Of a DNA stretch of 64,000 bases, positions 48,557 to 60,500 are shown one piece after another. The notes under the pieces were generated by a model. That model ran no database searches, was not told the origin of the DNA, and was given only the letters and a program-made list of their open reading frames with translations. This DNA comes from Crambe crambe (taxonomy: Eukaryota; Porifera; Demospongiae; Poecilosclerida; Crambeidae): NCBI GenBank assembly GCA_963924555.1, contig OZ004587.1, positions 7,580,075-7,644,074 of the forward strand, given 5' to 3'. The position numbers and the translations under genes were made by a program. Each line of letters opens with the position of its first letter. Position 1 is the first letter of the stretch.

Positions 48557-51500
48557 ATGACAGAGTCCAAGGAGTATTCCACTATCGTCAAGTGTAGCAG
48601 GAAGCTGGAGATTGCTCTTAAAAATGACAGAGAAATAGTACAGTTCCTTCATGAGCAGGGACTCATCACAACAGATGATTATGATGTTGTCAGCAGTCCA
48701 ATATCAAGATTCCCTCCTGCTGAGAAATCTAGCGTACTGGTGGCTGCAATCAGAGATCGAATTGAACTTCATCCTCGCAATTACCATGTAGTGGTCAACT
48801 ACATGTGCCAGAACAGCACAAGATACAGAGACATTATAGAGATTCTAGATAAGGAATATCAGGGAGAAACAGTAACACCAAACTCTATGATGGCCATACC
48901 CACCTCTCCTTCTGTACCCAATTTACCCTCCAAAGGAGCCACCTTTATGCTGGCCATCCCACCCAGTGGTAGCTCCTTATCAGCTTCCATGACACAATCC
49001 TCCACTGAAGGTGCCACAGTATCCAATGACAACTCAGGTGAGATACGTATACTTATTTAGCTATCAGTGGGTGGACACAGTCTGAAAAAACCAGTAGTAA
49101 TAGTGTCCATGTTTAACTTTTTAACCTACACTCTATTTAGCCTATACATTTTATCATATTGGGTAAATGTACTATAGCAGAAGAGAGATTTCCTTATCAG
49201 AACAAGCACAATGAAGTAGCTAACTATAATCAGAGAGTGCGGTAGCACTCTCTATGTAGGGATGACTCGGACGGCCGCGCGCGCCGCCTATAGACTAATA
49301 CAAAAGTGAAATTCTAGTTCTCCCACTTAGACTTAACAAAAGCTACTGTGAATGATCATCCAGCCTACTACAATGTGCAGACCCAGGGAGCTTACCGTTT
49401 CAGAAATACGGCAAGCAGGTAAATCGCTGGATTCTTCTTCTTCTCTATTATCAGAGAGTGTGGTAGCACTCTCTATGTGTACGTGTAGGGATGACTCGGA
49501 CGGCCGCGCGCGCCGCCTATAGACTAATACAAAAGTGAAATTTTAGTTCCCCCACTTAGACCTAACAAAAGCTACTGTGAATGATTATCCAGCCTACTAG
49601 AGCCTACTACAATGTGCAGACCAAGTTTCAGGACCGGGGAGCTTACCGTTTCAGAAATACGGCAAGCAGCATAGGCGTAGGAACCAGGGGGGCTGAGGGG
49701 GCTATAGCCCCTCCAATATTTCTAGTTAATCAGTACAGTTATTCCGATAATTATTGTGTAAGGGTTAAAGGTGCAGTGCAAAATCAAAATCTAGCTATAG
49801 CTAATTGGCCTCCAAGATATGGTTAAAATTTTGCTTCGTGCTCCACGCGGCAGGAGGCGCACATCCCCTCCCCACGCTGTGGCCTAACTAGGTGGCCATG
49901 CAGTCCACTACATAGTTCAAAATCTAGCCCCCCCCCAAAGTGAAATTGCTTCCTACGTCTATGACAGGTAAACCGCTGAATTCTTCTTCTTCTATATTAT
50001 TATTATTCTTCTTAGACAACCATCTCTCGAACCACTCAAACTACAGCTATGATTTCTGGATAAATCCACTCCAAATTCTACCAACTACGATCTTTTCTAC
50101 TCGTTGATCCTCGAAAGAGTCGATGAAAAAGGAGACACTAGTCTACGGAGCACAGCATGCACTCGATTAGGAAGCCATCTTTTCGATAATACGCATGCGC
50201 ATGTAATTTTGATATCCAATTATTCGAAATTATTTGAGCGAAGCGAGCGAGCCACACACTTGTGATGCAAATTGAGATTCGCGATATTAATAATAGTTAG
50301 ACAACGAGACAGAGGGATCTACCGTCTGTAGAAACCCGAAGGCCCTGGGCTGTAGCGTCCCGAGCGCAGCGAGGGCACTACTAGGGGCCTGAGGGTGGGT
50401 GTGTATAAACTTCGGACCGGACCGGACCCACGGACCGTGTACGATCTGCGTGGGCGGAGCAAGACGGACCATTGCGCTGCGCTGAAGAATGTAGCTACCT
50501 GAGCAAATGATAATTCATACCTCATGCCTAGAAGCCCAGTTAGATAGCTAGCTAGCTAAACTGTTATATTTGTCTAAATATTGGTAGCTAGCTAGTCTGA
50601 TAGACCACTTGCATCTGGTTCACTATTAATTTTTCTAGAACATTGACTATAGGCTATTTTAGTTAGTCAATTAATGATTGTTCTTTTAACTCTAAAATCA
50701 TTATTTTTCTGATATTCTTTGTGTTCCTAGATCCTGCAGGGAAGGAATAACTAAAAAACAAAAAAACACAACATTATGGTATATCTGACCTGACTGAAAG
50801 AAAAAGGCTGATAAAACACTTGATATCTTGCATACTATACAAAAAAAATTAGCTAGTTTTATATTGATATTAATTGAAGTATTTTTACCATGCATGTGAA
50901 TACACCACAGTCATAACCATTTGTTTGCATATAGGTATTATCCTAATAACAAAAATATAATAAATAACTTGAATAAATTCTTAATACTTTTGGGCATAGC
51001 ATCTTCTGGAGAAGTCTACATTGGGATTTGCCTTGCTTAGGTAATTTCTGAATCAGAAAAGCAGACAATGAAACTCAATGTTGTAATAATAACGTATATG
51101 TTTAGCTATACCTGATTGTTTCCAAGTATCTGATGTATTCGGAGTCATAGTAACGCAATTCCTGCATAGTATAGTGTCTACAATAGCTAGACACCAGTGT
51201 GCACCTCTGTTGATTGGTACTCTTTTTGTATTTGAGAACATTGACCTACGTATGTATGCATGGACATTGTATGAGTGAAAGGCAAAAGCAAACTATCTTG
51301 GAACCTCAATAAAGGAGACTCCAAAAGAGGACAAATCTTTGATAAAGGACAAAATAGAATTCTTATACACATTAGAGGAACAGAAGCAGAACAGAGGGAC
51401 ATTAGCTGATGAAATATGCAGTTTTCAGACTTGGAATGTCCATGAGGAAAGTTTATAGCAACACTTTCATCTCCTATGTAGTTAAAACTTGGTAGAATCC

Positions 51501-54500
51501 AAAAGTAAATGTGGCATGATGCTTAAATCTCAGATCTCTTCGTGAGGGAAAAACGATTGAAAAATAAATTTTAGATCACCGCTAGGAATCAATTTGGTCC
51601 CATTCTGGTACAAGTGATAACCATCGTCATCTACAGAATAAGTATGGTGGTATGAAAAGAAGTTAAGGAAGCTCACTTCAAAAAAACTGGATTAAGTAAA
51701 GATTTACTTCTCGACCATTTGCATTCCTAGGAGGTTTGCATTCCTAGGAGGATAGGTGGGGTTAAGATTTGTATTTTGCTTAAAATACTTCAAAACATCA
51801 GTAAACTTTAGTTCTTCATTGCTTCCATCCTTTAGCTGGCAAAAAAGAACAGCAGCGGGCAAATCATGGTCCGCCTCGCTCCGCGCACGCAGATCGGTCA
51901 CGGTCCGTTGGTCCGGTCCGGTCCGAAGTTTATACACACCCCTGAGGGTTTCTACAGACGGTAGATCCCGTTGGTCGAGGTGTCTAACTATTTTAGAACA
52001 TGCCAATAACCTTGACAATAACCTTGACAACCTAGCGCTATAGCTAGCTAGCTAGTTTCAAATACTCGGCATGGGGTGTATATATGTAGACTTACCTATG
52101 CCCTGAGAGGAGGTAAGTCTATATGTAGACACCTCCCAGTAAATAAGTGAACTGGTCTACCTCTAACTGACCAATCAGATTGCAGGAATCAATCAAGCCA
52201 TGTTCTAAATATATTTATTCTTACAGACCACGCCCATTAGTACATTTTCCCCATAGACGAGCCTCATATTCCAACGATATACTACGCATGCGCAGACTAG
52301 CCTAGTATCCTTTTTGGCCGACATTTCTGAAGTTGATAGGCAAGCTTAATTGAATCTTACAGCGGTTTGTCGAAGCGCATTAGTTGTTTGTAGGGCCCCG
52401 GTAGGCTGCTAGGCTTATCTAAAGTGCTTCGTGGTGAGTATTACAGGTTCTCATAACAGCTTCCTACAGACGTATGTTTATATGATGGCTATAAACATAG
52501 TCTGGCATAGCACCGCCCACCAACTTGAGTAGGTGGTCTGGTGACATACAATACAACGAGTTGTGCTGGTGGATTCTACTGCGCACGCGCGTTACTAACA
52601 GGAAGTGTCGTAGGAAGCGGTATTATATAATTAGCCAGTGACATCACAGTTGTCATAGTTATTCTTAATTTAATTAGTAGGTACAATTTTAGCGCGCGAA
52701 CTTACAGGAAAAGGCGCCAAGTGTTGCGTAATTTTACGTCATTAAACGTCATTTAATGATATTCATTGATTTAGCAGGTTTCCTGCTAAACGGCACAACT
52801 CGTTGTATGTATTGTATGTCACCAGACCACCTACTCAAGTTGGTGGGCGGTGCTATGCCAGACTACTATAAACACTCCTTAGACTTGTTGTTGTGACATA
52901 TGTTGTGCACTGTAAGAATAAATCACTTATTACACTCGTCAGCTGTGAGATATGGCGAGATATTTCACTCGCCTTCGGCTCGTGAAATATCTCCCCATAT
53001 CTCACGCTGACTCGTGTTATATATGTGACAGTACTTGGGAAAAGGTACCTTTCGCGCAGAAATTCAAAACGGAGTTATTGGTATCATTCTAAAGCTCTTA
53101 ATCTGGAGATTTACATGGCTTTTAAATCAAATTAATACTCCATTTTGTTCCTGAGTTATACTTAATTGAATTTTACATCTCATGTACATTTTATATGTAG
53201 CTTGTAAACTTTACAAGCGTTTAACAGCTTTTAATGTTTTGGGCGAAAAGGTACCTTTTCCCAAGTACTGTCACTTATAGCTAGTGGGCATAGTTAATAA
53301 TATGCATGCGCACGTTCGTTTGATCTTTGACCCCACAAATGAAGCTTGCCCATAGCACGTACTTAGAACAACAGCTAGAGCTTATTGCTTTCTACAGCAT
53401 TTGTCATAGAGGCGCTAAGTGGATTGTAGGCGCTTGGCTTTCTAAGTGTTTGTGGTAAGCATTATACAGCCTCCTGTGTATGCAGCTGCCACAACCACTG
53501 CAATATCTTAGCCCAATAAGTCAAAGTTGTACTTTCACCAACTGCTTCGCTCGCTCGCCGATTAAATATGTTACACGAATATACCCTAGTAATATTACTC
53601 ATCTGTCTCTAGCTAGCTAGCTAGCTAGTCTCAGCCCAGCCCCCACCCGGAACGGAGAGGGGGCTGGGCCAAGACCATAGATATATGACACGGAACAGGA
53701 TTGGAGACTGATGACGTCACGCGCATGAACTAATACTTTTCCGCGCGTGCCATCCTTGTTGTCACTAATGACGTCATGAGGAGTTAAAGGTAAATACAAA
53801 GGATAAATAAATGTTTGGAAAATAAGTCAGTGAATGAACAAAGAAAAGTCAATAAATGAATGGGAGGAAAAAATAGTTTAGTCCTCATCCAAAAGTTCCT
53901 AATCAGAGGTATGGGTGAATGTCTGATGGCATGTCCAGGTCGACTACGAGCTCCACGGATGCAGGTTATTGCAGATCGTAACAGTGAGAATACCAACCTA
54001 CAGCGCAGCCAGGACATAGTTGCACTGTATGGGTTGTCCCATTTTTGGGCAAGCAGGGCAGCTAAACGTTTGTAAAAAACTGTAGCACCACTAGCCATAC
54101 TGCCAGTGGCAGAGAATATCAGGGGAGTAAATGAGGCATGTTCAATTTCCCTAATTCTTCTTTCATAGCAGTTTCTCTTCTAGGGCTAGCCCTAGCCCTA
54201 GCCCTAGCCCTTGTTGTCACTAATTGTTACCCTGCAACGTTGTTTTCAATGGCCGTTGTTATAATTACTTTGTGGGGGTGTGCCAGACTTTCTATCGGGT
54301 TTTGAGAATAGGTAAGAACATGAAAAAGTGTAGAAAATGCTGCTTTTTTACTGCAATAGCTGGTTTGTGAGAAATTTATGATAAAGATACTTCCTAGAAT
54401 AACCTTTTAGAGTTTTAGAATGTAGTAGTTTTGTGGGGGTCCATTTCATAAAATATATAAGTTGACTAATTGGAACCATTTAATTAACAATTAATTAATT

Positions 54501-57500
54501 AACAACCAGAATAAGCATGCACAGGTTCTTTAAAGAGTCCTATAAATAGTGGATACATGTAAGCTATACACATAATGTAATGAACTGTTTGCATGTAGAA
54601 ATGGGAGGAAGGTACCTCAACTCTACTTCCATGGCAGCAAACAAGGAGAACATAGTGTCACTGATGTAAATGAGACCCCTCTCTATCCACCAGATCCATC
54701 CACTGTTCTGATATGGTTCGCTATAAAGAAATTGGAGGCCTCGTAGTTAGCTATTTTAAAGTACTACCAGATGTTTTTGGATGCACTAGTTCATTAGTTA
54801 AACTTATGTATCTGTTGCAAATATCCTGGAACTATGATACAACTTCACTAGCTACATGGTGACTCTTGGTGGCCACCCTTGGACTATTGCTTTTGTCAAG
54901 GCTTATAGGTCCATTACAAAGGAGCTGGCAACTATCATGGCTTCACCCCTTTTCATTCAACAACTTCTCTGCACCGTACCGGAGACTGCATTTTTTTCCC
55001 CGGCTTCCTTCATCACTTGCAGAGGTGGAGGAAGATCATTTCAATTGGGGGGGGGGGGGGGGGGCACTTCGATGTGTATAAGTGTGAAGAAAACATTCTT
55101 ATCACAACAATTACAAGCTAGCATGCAAGATATACAGTACAGGACACATTGCCATTGTGAAAAATTTGTGCCCCAGTGGTTCCTCTGCCTCTGAGTCTTG
55201 GGAAATTGCAGCCCTAAACAGCTCCTGACACTCTAAAAAGTACAACTGGTTGTAACTATAAAATCTATTCTCCTACCTGTATATCCAAGACTTGAGTTCC
55301 CAGCCTAGTCTGGCGCAGCCGACCCTTTTCCCAGCCATTGTGCAGCAAATGAAACACTATTTTCAATTTTTACCGCCACTTGGCGCGCTTGCACTAGTGA
55401 CAACGAGGATGGCACGCGCCTCAAGGCTTAATTGGAGAAGTAACCAATCCTGTTCCATGTCATATATCTATGGCCGAGACTAGCCCTAGCCCTAGCCGGC
55501 CCTAGCCCTCTCCTTTCCGGGTGGGGGCTGGGCCGAGACTACTAGCTAGCTAGCTGTAGGCTCTAGACATAGATAATTTAGTATAGATTATCTATGCTCT
55601 AGATAATGATGATAGACTACTGTATTGACTCGGGGATTTAGATTCACCACGGTAGACTCTATTTCAGCATCTTCGACCTCCAAGTATAGCTCAACGATAA
55701 CACAACACCTTGACTCGTTGATTGGGCTGGTATGCTATTGGAGAACTATTCTTCTTTCATCTGTCCCTGCATACACATAGAAGAATGAACGCTAAAACCA
55801 TAAAAAAGACCAGGAACAAGTAAGGGAAAAAGCATTTCTTGAAGTGAAAAAAGATATAGGGATGACCACTGCTCAAAAAAGTAAGGAAACAAGAAGGATG
55901 GAATCTTTCTTCTGTATATCCAGCCAACAATCCCTACATATACGTCGGGTAGCTTCAAATTATAGTGTAGTAATGTACGTATATGTAGGGATTGTTGGCT
56001 GGATATATATACAGAAGAAAGATTCCATCCTTCTTGTTTCCTTACTTTTTTGAGCAGTGGTCATCCCTACATCTTTTTTCATTTCACGAAATGCTTTTTC
56101 CCTTACTTGTTATCAGAGAGTGCGGTAGCACTCTCTATGTAGGGATGACTCGGATGGCCGCGCGCGCCGCCTATAGACTAATACAAAAGTGAAATTCTAG
56201 TTCCCCCACTTAGACCTTACAAAAGCTACTGTGAATGATTATCCAGCCTACTAGAGCCTACTACAATGTACAGACCAAGTTTCAGGACCAGGAAGCTTAC
56301 CGTTTCAGAAATACGGCAAGCAAGTAAATCGCTGGATTCTTCTTCTTCTCTATTATTATTCTTCTTATTATTCTTCTTAGACAACCATATCTCTCGAACC
56401 ACTCAAGCTACAGCTATGATTTCTGGATAAATCCACTCCAAATTCTACTAACTACGATCTTTTCTACTCGAAAGAGTCGATGAAAAAGGAGACACTACGG
56501 AGCACAGCACTCGACTAATTCAATTACACCGATTTGCAGGTCGGTTGTCACAAAAAGGTCGTCAATTTGCACGCATGCGTGTTGAATTCCATTGGTTTTG
56601 AATTGAGATGAACGCGCATGCGTACAAATTGACGACCTTTTTGTGACAACTGACCTGCAAATCGGTGTAGTGGAAGCCATCTTTTGTATGTATTTGATAT
56701 CCAATTATTCGAAATTATGATATTACTCAGCTATCTGTAGCTAGCTCTACGTGTATCAACTCGGGGATTTAGATTCACCAATCCATCTACGGTACCGGTA
56801 GACTCTATTTCAGCATCTTGGACCTCCAAGTATAGCTCAACAATGACACAACACCTTGACTCGTTGATATGATTGGGCTGATGCTATTCTTAGTATTGGA
56901 GAACTATTCTTCTTTCATCTGTCCCTGCATACACATAGAAAGAATGAACTCTATACATAGCTAAAACCATAAAAGAGAGGAAAAAAGATCAGGAACAAGT
57001 AAGGGAAAAATCATTTCCTGAAATGAAAAAAGATGTAGGGATGACCACTGCTCAAAAAAGTAAGGAAACAAGAAGGATGGAAATGGGATCAATCTTTGTT
57101 CTGTATATCCAGCCAACAATCCCTACATATACGTACATTACTACACTATAATCTGAAGCTACCCGACGTATATGTAGGGATTGTTGGCTGGATATACAGA
57201 ACAAAGATTAATCCCATTTGCATCCTTCTTGTTTCCTTACTTTTTTGAGCAGTGGTCATCCCTACATCTTTTTTCCGAAATGATTTTTCCCTTATAGATA
57301 CTCAGAGAGTACTTAATTGTTACGTGTTATGATTAGCTACACTGTATTATGAATTCTCAGAGTATTCTCAGTCTGCAACTATCACACCCACACCATCTCT
57401 TCATTCATCTGTTCCTCCAAATGAACGATCCAAAAGAACCACCTCCACTGTAGCTACACTCACTCCATCTCTTCTTTCCAATGACTCTCTTCTTTCGACA

Positions 57501-60500
57501 AGAGCTCCAAATGAACCATCAGAAAGAACCAACTCTACTGTAGCCACACACTCCATCTCTCAAACCTCCCTCTTGATGAGGTCACCTTCAAAGAACTCTG
57601 AAAGAATGTTGAATGAAGACAACAGTGAGTCTACAATAATTACTTAGTCATTAGCTATAATAATCAGTTTCACAGCAAAAAGATTGTGTAATTTCAAACT
57701 ATTGTCATTATGTCACATACAGCATCCCCCTATTCTCCAACCGAAATTCTTGAAGACCAAATCCAAAGCTTGGAAGATCAGTTTAATAAAATTGCTTTGA
57801 AAACATTTGATAAAATTAAGAAGAGAAAACTCGATGTTAGCCAATTTAGAGCACGTCTAGTTACTGTACCGATCAAGTATCGAGAGCACCACGAGGAGTT
57901 TTTCCAGCGGCTGGAAAGTGACATAAAGAAAGACACAAGTATAGATCACATTTGGATGAAGTTGAGCCGCTACTGGGATTTCCTCAACTACACACTCCTG
58001 GAGAATCTGGTTAAAAGGTTTGGGGATCACAAGCTCAAAGTCAAAATGATAAATTACGTGAAGCAACTAAAAGAGTTTCGATCCACCACTCGTGTGTGTA
58101 TCTTTGCTAAGTATTGTACCAAGGTCAATAAAAAGTTGTCAGAACATGATTTACGAGATTTCATTCTCAAATTTAAAAAAAAATGTTGGGAGGAATGCAC
58201 ATTGGAGGATTTGGAAAATGTGAAGGAAAATATTTCTCATAAATTCTTCCTCCCTTCATTTGTGATGAATTTAAAAGACATTGAACCAGGATCCATCGTA
58301 GTCACCTGGACACTCCCAACACTTATTGCATCAGCTATCATGGAAATTCTTGAAACCACATATGTGAGTGAATTTTGTAATGAGAATGGAATTGAAAGCA
58401 TTATGATCGATGGTAAAAAGATTATTTACTCACCAAGTAAAGACTATGAAGCATATGCGGCCTTCTTGAAGGACATCAATTTCACTTCAAAGGAAAAGCA
58501 CTTTAATGCTTCAAAACTGTCTCCAATACTAGAAAAATACAGATGTGGAGATGTGCGTGTATATCCTTCAGAATTGGTATCTGTTTTTCCTATATCCACA
58601 TGGAGTCCATTCAATTACTATAGTCTTGGATATACTCTAGCCAACTCTCCATTGAAATGGAAATTATCCTTTTATTCATCCATGGGAGATGAAGGCCTGA
58701 AGGAGATATGTAGGGGAATGTCTGAGAGCTCAGAACCATCAGAAATCGGACAGGAAATACATGCTTACTTTAGAGGTAATATTTCTGTGGAGGGTCTCAA
58801 GTGGTTTGTAAAAATGCCTCATCACCTTCTTCAACGAATTGTGTCACTGGACTTCTCATTTAGCAAACTGGATAAGAATGCATTAGATCTCCTTTCTCAA
58901 GTCGTCCCTGCACTGTCTAGGTTAGAGGTATTACGTCTTTCCTTCAATCCCATTGGTGAGGGGGAAGCAGTGGAGCTCATGAGAGCTCTCTCTCACTTCA
59001 AAACTCCTTTGAAGGAGTTGAGGTTGCAGAGGACGTCTCTTGGAGAAGAAGATATACAAGCACTCTGTGAAGTCCTGGCTGACAATCACATCAAGGAACT
59101 AGCCATCGATGCCCCCACCATCTCCATTATGAAACTTCATGTTCACACAATCAAATTAAAAACTCTTCGTATTTATTCACCTATGTCAGTGGATAGCTGC
59201 ACATCCTTGGCATCACTACTCAAGCACCATACATGTCAGTTGAAGGAGTTGTATATTTCCATATGCAGTATTAATAGTGATGGAGCTGTTCAACTAGCAG
59301 CTGCACTAAGTGAGAACAAGTCAGTGGTGAAAGTCAATATAGGGTGGAATGAAAACATTGGAGATGTCGGAGCAGGTACTTTTGGGAACATGCTGGGGAA
59401 GAACACAGTACTACGAGAACTGAATTTGAGTTATTGTGGAATTACATCTCAAGGTTGTGGTAGGTTGGCAGGAGGAGTAAGAGCGAACTCAACGTTACAA
59501 GTGTTGGACTTGAAGAATAATCGATTAGGAAAGAAAGGAGTTGACCTGGTGTTAACTAGTTTACAAAGCAACACAACTTTGTCGACACTCATCCTACCAC
59601 GAATATACAAGCGACGACAAGCAGATCCTAGAGTGGAATGGAGGGGAGGTGAGGACAGTGTGAACATGTGTGTGTGTGTGCATGGTACAGCATATATAGC
59701 TACTATCAAATGAGGGAAGTTATATTATAGCTGATACTACTACATTTGCACAGAGATACATACATAGCTACACAGTCAATAGTTTCTAACCATGATCTAA
59801 CAACAGATACTCGTTCATCATCTTCTGGCTACAATTTATCACAATCCTCATCTTCTGGCTCTGGTTCACCACAATCCTCATCTTCTGGCTATGGTTCATC
59901 ACTATTCTCATCTTCTGGCTATTCGTCTTTATCTTCTGGCTATGGTTCATTGCGATCCTCATCTTCTGTCCATGGTTCATCATCTTCTGGCTATTCATCA
60001 CAATCCTCGTCTTTATCTTCTGGCTATGGTTCATTATCCTCATCCTCTGGCTCTTCATCACGATCTTCATCTTTATCTCCTGGCTATGGTTCATCGCGAT
60101 CCTCACTATCCTCATCTTCTGATTCTGGCTATTCATCACAATCCTCATCTTTATCTTCTGTTTATGGTTCATCACAATCCTCACGATCCTCATCTTCTGC
60201 TGACATAACTTCAGCAGTGGATACATTTTCCTCTTCCTCATCAGGTAAGCAATTACTTAATTATAAGCATTGAACACTATATTCTTTATTCAGGTTCCCC
60301 ACCTTCATCACTACGCGAATCATCAGCAGTAGATAAAATCTCACCCAGGAGGTACATAGATGAAATTAAGCCACTGTACAACAGTTAAATCTTTTGAATG
60401 CTCTGTTCTTATACATTTATCATAATATAGGTTGCATAGAACATCTCCTAGTGAAGGAATTCATGGCATATCACCCCTAGCATCATCACACAGTTTAAGT

